NCBI GenBank assembly: GCA_946886175.1 | Contig: CAMPIA010000014.1 | Location: 1 to 14,027 of the forward strand | DNA from: an uncultured Altererythrobacter sp. | GTDB taxonomy: Bacteria; Pseudomonadota; Alphaproteobacteria; Sphingomonadales; Sphingomonadaceae | Direction: 5' to 3' | DNA length: 14,027 nt | Shown here: positions 6,112 through 12,807 of the stretch, piece after piece | Layout of the letters: each line of letters starts with the position of its first letter | Position numbering within the stretch: the first letter of the stretch is position 1 | The notes under the pieces: model-generated | The model's database searches: none | Told to the model about the DNA's origin: nothing | What the model saw: the letters and a program-made list of their open reading frames with translations, nothing else | Made by a program: the position numbers and the translations under genes

Positions 6112-6894
6112 ATGGCGGGCAGGTGTGCGGGTAAGCTGGCGCTGATAACCGGCGCGGCGCAGGGCCTCGGCGCGGCGCATGCGCGGCGGCTGGCGGAGGA
6201 AGGCGCGCGCGTGCTCTGCACCGACGTCAACGGCGGCGGCGCGGCCACCACGGCCGAGGCGATCAACCACCGCTTCGGCAGCGGCACCGCGTTCGCGTTC
6301 GAACACGACGTCACCAACGCCGGCGATTGGGAGGCGGCGGTCGAGGCCGCGCGCGAACACCTCGGCGGGCTCAACGTGCTGGTCAACAACGCCGGGATCG
6401 GCGTCGGCGGCAATATCGAGACCTGCGGGTTCGAGGACTGGAAGCGCTGCTTCGCGGTCAACGTCGATTCGATCTTCCACGGCTGCCAGAAGGCGCTGCC
6501 GCTGATGCGCGAGCACGCGCCGGGCTCGATCGTCAACATCTCGTCCATCGCCGGGCTGATCGCCAGCGACACGATGCCGGCCTACAATTCGAGCAAGGCG
6601 GCGGTGTGGATGCTGACCAAGTCGATCGCGCTGCACTGCGCGAAGAACAACATGGGCATCCGCTGCAATTCGGTGCATCCCACGTTCGTCGACACGCCGA
6701 TCCTCGACGGGACGGCGCGGCATCACAATCTCGACAAGGCGGTTTTGCTGGAGAAGCTGGCGCGGCAGGTTCCGCTGGGGTTCGTCGGCGAGCCCGACGA
6801 TATCGCCAACGCGGTGGTCTATCTGGCGAGCGACGAAAGCCGCTTCATGACCGGGGCCGAGATCAAGCTCGACGGCGGGATTTCGGCGATGTGA
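6112..6894 (+). CDS. Short-chain dehydrogenase/reductase (SDR)
   Basis: This is a 260-residue classical SDR with the cofactor motif TGAAQGLG (13-20), an acidic residue after the second strand (Asp38, favouring NAD over NADP), NNAG (92-95), Asn117, Ser145 and YxxxK (Tyr158, Lys162). The C-terminus SRFMTGAEIKLDGGISAM is typical of the family. It oxidises or reduces an alcohol/ketone substrate that cannot be named from sequence; the overall look is of 3-alpha(20-beta)-hydroxysteroid dehydrogenase or cyclopentanol dehydrogenase-like SDRs. GGAGG (6101-6105), 6 nt before the ATG, fixes the start, 1 bp after the Nudix stop. It is the last gene of the lemA cluster, and a hairpin follows immediately. 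Its link to LemA/TPM function is not obvious. Confidence 0.92.
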   Translation: MAGRCAGKLALITGAAQGLGAAHARRLAEEGARVLCTDVNGGGAATTAEAINHRFGSGTAFAFEHDVTNAGDWEAAVEAAREHLGGLNVLVNNAGIGVGGNIETCGFEDWKRCFAVNVDSIFHGCQKALPLMREHAPGSIVNISSIAGLIASDTMPAYNSSKAAVWMLTKSIALHCAKNNMGIRCNSVHPTFVDTPILDGTARHHNLDKAVLLEKLARQVPLGFVGEPDDIANAVVYLASDESRFMTGAEIKLDGGISAM

Positions 6895-6898
6895 GCGA

Positions 6899-6926
6899 AA
6901 GGGACGCGGATTGCCCCGCGTCCCTT
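6899..6926. terminator. Hairpin between convergent SDR and pspC genes
   Basis: A perfect 11-bp inverted repeat (AAGGGACGCGG at 6899-6909, complement at 6916-6926) with a 6-nt loop begins 5 bp after the SDR stop and touches the pspC stop codon. The minus-strand transcript would continue TTTC; the plus strand has no T-run. It is probably a bidirectional terminator or mRNA-end stabiliser. Confidence 0.65.
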
Positions 6927-7141
6927 CAGTCGGCGATCAGCGCGATCGCGAGGTAAACCAGGATCAGCGAGCCGAACCCGATCACGGTGCCGGCGACGAA
7001 GCCGACGCGGACCCAGGTGGCGTTGATCCCGAAGTAGTTGGCGATCCCCCCGCAGACGCCGAGCAGCTTGCCATCGGCCTTTGCGAGGCGGAAGCTGCGG
7101 CTCGGCGTGACGGCGTGGCGGTTGCGGTCCAGCTGGCTCAT
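6926..7141 (-). CDS. PspC-domain membrane protein, 71 aa
   Basis: The 71-residue protein has a PspC domain over about residues 17-70: FRLAKADGKLLGVCGGIANYFGINATWVRVGFV, followed by a hydrophobic helix (about 46-70, GFVAGTVIGFGSLILVYLAIALIA). PspC domains occur in phage-shock stress proteins and in many small membrane proteins; alone, without pspA or pspB nearby, the role is only generally envelope-related. The ATG at 7141-7139 is chosen because it starts the domain protein with a short polar N-terminus and overlaps the stop of the upstream microprotein gene (ATGA at 7141-7138). There is no good independent RBS, which fits translational coupling. Confidence 0.88.
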   Translation of the reverse strand: MSQLDRNRHAVTPSRSFRLAKADGKLLGVCGGIANYFGINATWVRVGFVAGTVIGFGSLILVYLAIALIAD

Positions 7142-7257
7142 GCCAGGATACCGGCCGGGCTGGCGGGGACGATCGCGGCGGCGAGGAACACGGCCGAGAA
7201 GGCGAAGGCGGAGACGGCGGCGAGAACGCGGCTGCTCATTTCGTTGAACGCTTGCAT
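7138..7257 (-). CDS. 39-aa membrane microprotein coupled to pspC
   Basis: The reading frame encodes 39 residues: a short polar start (MQAFNEMSSR), then a long hydrophobic stretch (about 11-32, VLAAVSAFAFSAVFLAAAIVPA) and a small tail PAGILA. It has a strong ribosome site (AAGGAAGGGA, 7275-7266, 8 nt before the ATG at 7257), and its stop overlaps the pspC start by 4 bp. Both facts argue that it is a real gene rather than chance. It is either a single-span membrane peptide or a secreted peptide with a signal sequence. I do not know a function; by position it could be a partner or regulator of the PspC protein, or a leader cistron that drives pspC translation. Confidence 0.68.
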   Translation of the reverse strand: MQAFNEMSSRVLAAVSAFAFSAVFLAAAIVPASPAGILA

Positions 7258-7276
7258 GGTAAGTTTCCCTTCCTTT

Positions 7277-7297
7277 GATCTTGTCCGAAGGACGATC
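7277..7297 (-). promoter_or_regulatory. Hairpin just upstream of the microprotein RBS
   Basis: On the minus strand, GATC-GTCC, loop TTC, GGAC-AA-GATC can form an 8-bp stem with a 2-nt bulge, ending two bases before the Shine-Dalgarno stretch of the 39-aa gene. It could affect translation initiation; this is inferred from position alone. Confidence 0.4.
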
Positions 7298-7298
7298 C

Positions 7299-7373
7299 CG
7301 CGGACACAGAATGCTTTGCACACGGTGTGCCAGTTTCGAAAAACGGCGGAGTTCCGCCATTCTTGTGTCCGCG
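7299..7373. repeat. 75-bp nested inverted repeats between pspC unit and recF
   Basis: The outer arms 7299-7313 and 7358-7373 pair over 15 bp with one bulged base (7363). Inside are two separate hairpins, 7318-7322 with 7326-7330 (GCACA/TGTGC) and 7345-7349 with 7354-7358 (GGCGG, loop AGTT, CCGCC). The result is a three-way junction. It lies in the divergent gap between the microprotein-pspC unit and recF, so it could be a leader RNA, an operator region or a small mobile palindrome. No coding potential is evident. Confidence 0.6.
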
Positions 7374-7485
7374 CGGCTCATGAGCTCCGTTCATCGATAC
7401 GAAAGGTTGGGGATTTTCCCCACATGTCGGGATGGGGAGATTCCCGTGGCTTCGCAATCCCGCGCCAGCTATCGCGCCCGCTCCG

Positions 7486-8562
7486 ATGGCGCTCGACCAG
7501 ATCACCCTTGCCGACTTCCGCAATCACGTGCGCAGCGAGCTGTCGGGGACGGCGAAGCTCAACCTGCTGACCGGCGAGAACGGCGCGGGCAAGACCAACG
7601 TGCTCGAGGCGCTCTCGTTGTTCGCGCCGGGTCGCGGGCTGCGCCGGGTGCAACTCGGCCAGCTTGCGCGCAGTGATGGCGCGGGCGGCTTCGCGGTCGG
7701 CGCTTCGCTGATCGCAGGCGAGCCGGTGCGGCTCGGCACGTTCGCGCGCGCCGAGCGGCCCGCGCGGCGGCTGGTGCAGGTCAACGGCGCGGAGGCCAGC
7801 GCTTCGAGCCTCGGCGAATGGCTCGCGGTGAGCTGGCTGACGCCGGCGATGGACCGGCTGTTCGCCGAAAGCGCGGGCGACCGGCGGCGCTTCGTCGACC
7901 GCATGGCGCTCGCGCTCGATCCGGGCCACGCGCGCAACGCCACTCGCTACGAGGCCGCGCTGCGCGAACGCAACCGCCTGCTCGCCGATGACGTGGCCCC
8001 TGATCCGGCCTGGCTCGACGGGGTCGAGCGCCACCTCGCGCAATATGGCAGCGCGCTCGCGCAGGGGCGCGCGCGAACGATCGCGGCGGTGGCCGCCGCG
8101 CTGGCCGAACTGCCCGACGAACCCTTTGCCCGCCCCGCCCTCGCCTACGCCGCCGGCGGTCCGTCCGGGGAGGCCGAGCTTGCCGCCACCTTGCGCGAAG
8201 GCCGCCGCCGCGACCGCCAGGCGGCGCGCACGCTCGTCGGTCCGCATCGCGACGATCTCGAGGTCGTGATGGCGGGCAAGCACGCTCCCGCCGCGCTGTG
8301 CTCGACCGGCGAGCAGAAGGCGATGTTGATCGCGATCACCCTCGCGCACGCCGAGCTCGCGGCGAAGGGCCGGCCGGGGCTGCTGCTGCTCGACGAGGTC
8401 GCCGCCCACCTCGATCCGCTGCGCCGCGAAGCGCTGTTCGCGCGGCTGCGCACCGGCGGCGCGCAAGTCTGGCTGACCGGCACCGAACGCGCGCCCTTCG
8501 CCGGGATCGAAGGCGAGGCGGCGATGTGGGAGGTTTCGGGCGGGGAGGTGGTCAAGGTGTGA
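7486..8562 (+). CDS. recF: DNA replication and repair protein RecF
   Basis: The 358-residue protein is an SMC-like ATPase that loads RecA at single-strand gaps together with RecO and RecR. Motifs: N-terminal ITLADFRNH, Walker A GENGAGKT (30-37), ABC-type signature STGEQKAM (from 273) and Walker B LLLLDE (299-304) followed by VAAHLD. The central part contains ESAGDRRRFVDRMAL, a conserved RecF segment. The frame is open from 7432, but the extra 18 residues (MGRFPWLRNPAPAIAPAP) look unlike RecF, so the ATG at 7486 before ALDQITLADF is preferred; no clear RBS precedes either. It is not next to dnaN or gyrB here, as is common outside the dnaA-dnaN-recF arrangement. Confidence 0.95.
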   Translation: MALDQITLADFRNHVRSELSGTAKLNLLTGENGAGKTNVLEALSLFAPGRGLRRVQLGQLARSDGAGGFAVGASLIAGEPVRLGTFARAERPARRLVQVNGAEASASSLGEWLAVSWLTPAMDRLFAESAGDRRRFVDRMALALDPGHARNATRYEAALRERNRLLADDVAPDPAWLDGVERHLAQYGSALAQGRARTIAAVAAALAELPDEPFARPALAYAAGGPSGEAELAATLREGRRRDRQAARTLVGPHRDDLEVVMAGKHAPAALCSTGEQKAMLIAITLAHAELAAKGRPGLLLLDEVAAHLDPLRREALFARLRTGGAQVWLTGTERAPFAGIEGEAAMWEVSGGEVVKV

Positions 8563-8622
8563 GCCCCCGCTCGTAGTTTATCCCGAGCGACGCCAAAGGC
8601 GGCGCCGAAGGGCAGGGGGCTC
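8561..8622. terminator. Weak inverted repeat between convergent recF and esterase genes
   Basis: GAGCCCCC (8561-8568, beginning within the recF stop codon) is complementary to GGGGGCTC (8615-8622, just before the end of the esterase gene). A smaller hairpin CGCC-AAA-GGCG (8591-8601) lies between. There is no T-run on either side, so termination is only a possibility. The interior vaguely resembles the GAGCGA...CGAAGGGC part of the dispersed repeats. Confidence 0.35.
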
Positions 8623-8625
8623 GCG

Positions 8626-9339
8626 CTACATTTCGTCCGCGCTGTCTTCCGGCAACGCTTCCACCACCTCGTCCACGGTCGCGCCGACCAGCGTCTCGAT
8701 CCCGCCGGCGGTCGGATGAATCCGATCGGCCTGGATCAGCTGCGGCCGATCGTAGATGGACGCGAGGAAAAACGGCACCAGTTCCACTCCATATTCCTTC
8801 GCCAGCGCCGGATAGAGCGCGTCGAATGCGGCCTGGAACTCGGGCCCGTAATTGGGCGGCGAGCGCATGCCCATCAGCAGGACCGGAATTTCGCGCTCGG
8901 CCAGAATGTCGAGCATCGCCGCCAGATTCGCCTTCGTCTCGTCGGGCGACAACCCGCGCAGCAGGTCGTTGCCGCCGAGTTCGAGAATGACGAGATCGGG
9001 GGCGCGCTCCTGCGCGTCGAGCGTGAAGGCGAGGCGCTGAAGCCCCGCCGCGGTCGTGTCGCCCGAAACGCCCGCGTTGGCCACCCGCGCATCGATACCC
9101 CGCGCGCGCAATGCGTCCTCGAGCTGCGCCGGGTAGCTCTCGCCGTCCTCGAGGTTGTAGCCCGCGAACAGGCTGTTTCCGAAGGCGACGATCCGCTGTT
9201 CGGGCCCAGCGACCGGCGCCGCGTCGGCCGCGTCCGTTTCGCTCGGCGCGGGCTCGGCCGCCCGTTCGCTTTCGGGCGCGGGACTGCCGCATCCGGCCAG
9301 CGCGAGGATCAGGACAATCGACGGAAGGACGAGACGCAT
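8626..9339 (-). CDS. TesA-like SGNH esterase/arylesterase, lipoprotein
   Basis: The 237-residue protein has a lipoprotein signal (lipobox LAGC, Cys17) and an acidic/Pro/Ala-rich linker to about residue 47. The SGNH hydrolase domain shows block I AFGNSLFAGY with nucleophile Ser56, block II with Gly93 (NAGVSGDT), block III GGND with Asn124, and block V DRIHPTAGG with Asp205 and His208. Block I reads Gly-Asn-Ser rather than the usual Gly-Asp-Ser, but the four SGNH catalytic positions are all kept. The family hydrolyses short acyl and aryl esters, thioesters or lysophospholipids. The start at 9339 is supported by AAGGAG 8 nt upstream and the signal peptide. It is divergent from the ybbA-ybbP pair, as tesA is in E. 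coli. Its likely location is the periplasmic side of a membrane. Confidence 0.92.
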   Translation of the reverse strand: MRLVLPSIVLILALAGCGSPAPESERAAEPAPSETDAADAAPVAGPEQRIVAFGNSLFAGYNLEDGESYPAQLEDALRARGIDARVANAGVSGDTTAAGLQRLAFTLDAQERAPDLVILELGGNDLLRGLSPDETKANLAAMLDILAEREIPVLLMGMRSPPNYGPEFQAAFDALYPALAKEYGVELVPFFLASIYDRPQLIQADRIHPTAGGIETLVGATVDEVVEALPEDSADEM

Positions 9340-9386
9340 CGGCAAGGCTCCTTGTTCGGCGCGCCTGCCTATGCCATCGCCGACCG

Positions 9387-10076
9387 GTGACAAACCCCTC
9401 TCTCGCGATTTCCGCGCGCAACCTCACCCTTACCCTCGGCCAGACCGGCGCACCGGTGGAGATCCTGCGCGGGATTGACCTCGAGGTCGCGCACGGCGAA
9501 GTGCTCGCGCTGCTGGGCCCGTCCGGCTCGGGCAAGAGCTCGCTGATGGCCGTGCTTTCGGGGCTCGAGCGCGCGAGCGGCGGCTCGTTGCTGGTCGCCG
9601 GACAGGATTTCGCGGCCATGGGCGAAGACGCGCTGGCCCTCGCGCGGCGCGGACATATCGGCATCGTCCTCCAGGCGTTTCACCTCCTGCCGACGATGAC
9701 CGCGCTGGAAAACGTCGCCACCCCGCTCGAACTCGCGAACGAAAGCGGCGTGCGCGCGCGCGCGCAGACCGAGCTCGAGGCAGTCGGCCTCGGCCACCGG
9801 CTCGATCATTACCCGCAGCAGCTTTCGGGTGGCGAGCAGCAGCGCGTCGCCATCGCCCGCGCGATCGCCCCGCGCCCCTCGCTGATCTTCGCCGACGAGC
9901 CGACCGGCAACCTCGACGTCGCGACCGGGCACGGGATCATCGACCTCCTCTTCGCCCGCCGCGCCGAAACCGGGGCGACCCTGCTGGTCATCACCCACGA
10001 TCCCGAACTCGCCGAACGCTGCGAGCGCGTGGTGACCTTGGCCGATGGCCGCATCGCGAGCGACCGCCGTGGGTGA
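9387..10076 (+). CDS. ABC transporter ATP-binding protein, YbbA/LolD type
   Basis: The protein is 229 residues from a GTG start. Motifs: Walker A GPSGSGKS (44-51), Q-loop [17 protein letters not shown], signature LSGGEQQR (from 146), Walker B LIFADE (166-171) followed by PTGNLD, and the switch His204 in ITHD. The [11 protein letters not shown] stretch and the small size place it with MacB/LolD/YbbA ATPases, which power FtsX-type permeases by a mechanotransmission-like cycle rather than classical import. The GTG at 9387 gives [17 protein letters not shown], the usual N-terminus; the frame is open further left but lies antisense to the esterase start. No clear RBS is seen. The partner permease follows after 162 bp. 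E. coli YbbA sits divergent to tesA in the same way. Confidence 0.93.
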   Translation: MTNPSLAISARNLTLTLGQTGAPVEILRGIDLEVAHGEVLALLGPSGSGKSSLMAVLSGLERASGGSLLVAGQDFAAMGEDALALARRGHIGIVLQAFHLLPTMTALENVATPLELANESGVRARAQTELEAVGLGHRLDHYPQQLSGGEQQRVAIARAIAPRPSLIFADEPTGNLDVATGHGIIDLLFARRAETGATLLVITHDPELAERCERVVTLADGRIASDRRG

Positions 10077-10079
10077 GCG

Positions 10080-10210
10080 CCCTTCGAGACGCGGCTCCTC
10101 AGCTGCTCCTCAGGATCAGCGGGACAGTTACAAATCCGCTCACCCTGAGGAGGGATCGAGCGAAGGGCCGCAGGCCCGTAGTCGAAAGCCCGTCTGGAAG
10201 AACGCGTCTC
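10080..10210. repeat. Palindromic interspersed repeat, copy 2 (ybbA-ybbP gap)
   Basis: This copy is in inverted orientation relative to copy 1. Positions 10135-10159 are the exact complement of 512-536 (25 nt). Flanking blocks also match, including AGACGGGCT (complement of 10187-10195), GCTGAGGAGC (complement of 10095-10104) and CGCGTCTCGAAGGGC near the left end. It forms a hairpin by pairing CTCCTCAGG around 10106-10114 with CCTGAGGAG around 10144-10152; an outer 8-bp pairing (10086-10093 with 10203-10210) is also possible. Spacer sequences between the arms differ from copy 1, as expected when base pairing is kept but loops drift. It fills the gap inside a two-gene transporter operon. Confidence 0.78.
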
Positions 10211-10238
10211 CGCGTCAAATCCAAACTCGAGCCGCCGC

Positions 10239-12746
10239 ATGACCTGGTCCACCGCCTGGCGGATCGCGCGGCGCGATCTCAATGCGCGGTTCCAGGGGCT
10301 GCGGCTGCTGCTGGTGTGCCTGTTCCTCGGCACCGGCGCGCTCGCCGCGATCGGCACGCTGACCGGGGCGATCGAGGGCGAACTCGCCGATCGCGGACAA
10401 GTGCTGCTCGGCGGCGATCTCGAAATCGAGGTGTGGCAGCGCGACCTCCTGCCCGAAGAGAAGGCCGCACTCGCCGAATACGGCCGCATCTCGGGCGGCA
10501 CGCGGCTTCAGGCGATGGCCACCGCGGGGGACAACGCCGCACCGATCGAGCTGAAGGCGGTCGACCGGGCCTGGCCGCTCTACGGCACGCTCACGCTCAC
10601 CGACGGCCGCACCGTCGGCGCGCCCGCGCCGGGCGAGGCATGGCTGGCACAGGGCGCGATCGACCGGCTCGGGATCGAGGTGGGCGCGCGCTTCCGCATC
10701 GGCACCCAGGAACTGACCGCCGCGGGGATCATCGCCGACGAACCCGACCGGCTCTCCGAAGGCTTCCAGCTCGGCCCCACGGTGATCGTCGACGTCGCCC
10801 TGCCCCAGCGCGCCGGACTGATCGCTCCGGGCGCGATGTATCAGAGCAAGTACCGCGTCGCGTTCGAGCCCGACCGCGATCCCGAAGCGGTCGAGGAGGC
10901 GCTCGCGGAGCGGTTCCCCAAGGCCGGGTTCGATTTCCGCACCCGCGACCGCGCCTCGCCCGGCGCGGATCGCTTCGTCGGGCGCATGGGCGAGTTTCTC
11001 ACGCTCGTCGGCCTCGCCGCGCTGGTGATCGCCGGGATCGGGATCGGCGGCGGGGTGACCTCGTATCTCGAGGCGCGCCGCAGCAGCATCGCCACGCTCA
11101 AGGTGCTCGGCGCGACCAGCGGCGACGTCGTGCGCATCTACGCCTTGCAGATCGGCGCGGCCGCGCTCGTCGGCAGCGTGCTCGGCCTTGCCGCGGGCCT
11201 GCTGGTCACTCCGCTGCTGGCCGCCGCGCTCGATGGGCTGCTACCGGTCGAGGGCGGATTCGTGTTCGCGCCGGGTGCGCTGCTGCTCGCCGCGGGATAC
11301 GGCCTGCTGGTCGCGCTGGTCTTCGCCGCTACGCCACTTCTGCGCGCACGCCGGTTTCCGGCGATGGCGCTGATGCGCGCGCGGGTCGCACCGCTGCTGG
11401 GCGACCGCACGGCCATGCGCTGGGTGCTGGCGGGGCTGGCGGGGATCGTCGCGCTGGTGCTCCTGACCTCGCGCGATCCCGGTTTGGCGGCGCTGTTCCT
11501 GCTCGGCGCGGCGGCGACGCTGGGGCTGCTCGCATTGCTCGGACATGCGATCCGCGCGGCCGCCGCGCGCCTGCCGCGCCCCGCCAACCCCCTGGTGCGC
11601 AACGCGATCGCCAACCTCCACCGCCCCGGCTCCTCGACCGGCGCGCTGGTCACCGCGCTCGGCTTCGGCCTCTCGGCCTTCGTGCTGCTCGCGGGCATCC
11701 AGACCGCGATCGGCGGCAATATCGAGCGCCGCGTCCCGGCGCAGGCGCCCGACTACTTCGTGCTCGACATTCCGCGCGACCGGGTCGCCGCGTTCGAGGC
11801 GCTCGTCCACGAGGGGCAGCCCGCGGCGGATATCCGCACGGTGCCCGCGCTGCGCGGCGCGGTGCTCGCCTACGGCCCGAAGGATGCCATGACCCGCGTC
11901 GCCGATCTCGAGGACATTCCCGAGGGCGCCTGGGCCCTACGCGGCGAGCGCGGGCTGACGTATGCCGACGCCGTCCCGCCGGGCAACACGGTGGTCGAAG
12001 GCGAATGGTGGGGCCCGATGTGGGCGGGCGAAAACCTCGTCTCGATCGACGAAGAGCTGGCGGACGCGGCCGGGATCGGGATCGGCGACTATGTCACCGT
12101 GAGCGTGCTCGGGGTCGAGCGCACCGCGCGGGTCGCCAACCTGCGGCGGATCGACTGGGAGAGCATGGGTTTCAACTACGTCTTCGTGTTCAGCCCCAAC
12201 GTGCTGGCCGACGCGCCGCACAACCTTGCCGCGACGATCGACTTGCCCGGCGGCGCGGCCACCGGCCCGCTGCTGCGCAGTCTGGTGCGCGAGTTCCCCT
12301 CCAGCTCGGTGATCGAGATCGGCCAGGTCCTCGCGCAGGCGCGCACGATCCTCGGCCAGGTCGGCCTCGCGACTTTCGCCGCGGCCTCGGTCGCGGTGCT
12401 CGCCGGGCTCGCGGTGCTGATCGGCGCGATCGCCGCGGCACGCGCGGCGCGGACCTACGACACCGTGGTCCTGCGCGTGCTCGGCGCGAGCCGGCGGCAA
12501 GTGCTGACGATGCAGCTGATCGAGTACGGCCTGCTGACGCTCGCGCTGGCGGCGGTCGCCTTCGCGCTGGGCAGCGGGCTGGCGTGGCTGGTCATCACCC
12601 AGCTGTTCGAGTTCGACTGGCTGCCCGACTGGGGCGCGATGCTCGCGGTGCTCGGCGCGGGGCTGGCGGTGGTGCTCGGCTTCGCGCTCGCCGGCTCGCT
12701 GCCGTTGCTGCGGGCCAAACCAGCGCAGGCGCTGCGGGCGCTCTGA
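10239..12746 (+). CDS. FtsX-family ABC permease, YbbP type
   Basis: The 835-residue protein has an N-terminal helix (about 21-41), a large periplasmic-type domain, then a first FtsX block (membrane segments from about 253, with ...[30 protein letters not shown]). A middle hydrophobic region (about 390-435) and a second periplasmic segment follow, then a C-terminal FtsX block (helices near 711, 761 and 798-828) with [27 protein letters not shown]. The repeated LKVLGA/LRVLGA motif marks the coupling helices that contact the ATPase. The length and about ten membrane segments match YbbP, which pairs with YbbA; the exported or extracted substrate is unknown. The ATG at 10239 gives [17 protein letters not shown], the usual cytoplasmic start; no strong RBS is visible, and the preceding repeat may have displaced it. 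Confidence 0.93.
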   Translation: MTWSTAWRIARRDLNARFQGLRLLLVCLFLGTGALAAIGTLTGAIEGELADRGQVLLGGDLEIEVWQRDLLPEEKAALAEYGRISGGTRLQAMATAGDNAAPIELKAVDRAWPLYGTLTLTDGRTVGAPAPGEAWLAQGAIDRLGIEVGARFRIGTQELTAAGIIADEPDRLSEGFQLGPTVIVDVALPQRAGLIAPGAMYQSKYRVAFEPDRDPEAVEEALAERFPKAGFDFRTRDRASPGADRFVGRMGEFLTLVGLAALVIAGIGIGGGVTSYLEARRSSIATLKVLGATSGDVVRIYALQIGAAALVGSVLGLAAGLLVTPLLAAALDGLLPVEGGFVFAPGALLLAAGYGLLVALVFAATPLLRARRFPAMALMRARVAPLLGDRTAMRWVLAGLAGIVALVLLTSRDPGLAALFLLGAAATLGLLALLGHAIRAAAARLPRPANPLVRNAIANLHRPGSSTGALVTALGFGLSAFVLLAGIQTAIGGNIERRVPAQAPDYFVLDIPRDRVAAFEALVHEGQPAADIRTVPALRGAVLAYGPKDAMTRVADLEDIPEGAWALRGERGLTYADAVPPGNTVVEGEWWGPMWAGENLVSIDEELADAAGIGIGDYVTVSVLGVERTARVANLRRIDWESMGFNYVFVFSPNVLADAPHNLAATIDLPGGAATGPLLRSLVREFPSSSVIEIGQVLAQARTILGQVGLATFAAASVAVLAGLAVLIGAIAAARAARTYDTVVLRVLGASRRQVLTMQLIEYGLLTLALAAVAFALGSGLAWLVITQLFEFDWLPDWGAMLAVLGAGLAVVLGFALAGSLPLLRAKPAQALRAL

Positions 12747-12754
12747 CGGCAGGC

Positions 12755-12784
12755 AAAAAGAAGGGGAGCCCGAAGCTCCCCTTC
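12755..12784 (-). terminator. Intrinsic terminator of the TonB-dependent receptor gene
   Basis: A perfect 10-bp stem (12760-12769 with 12775-12784, 5-nt loop) lies 23 bp beyond the receptor stop. On the minus strand it is followed by TTTTT (complement of 12755-12759), the classic rho-independent form. It may also stop plus-strand read-through from ybbP, though no T-run follows on that side. Confidence 0.85.
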
Positions 12785-12807
12785 CCATTCTCCGATGTCG
12801 TCGGGCG

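Noticed and set aside
8571..8622. Possible third copy of the palindromic repeat family
   Set aside because: Only a loose resemblance (GAGCGA...CGAAGGGC) and no long exact block shared with the two real copies; kept only as a weak inverted repeat.
8552..9664. 370-codon minus-strand frame across the esterase and ybbA start
   Set aside because: Shadow frame; the esterase in the neighbouring frame has a signal peptide, RBS and SGNH motifs.
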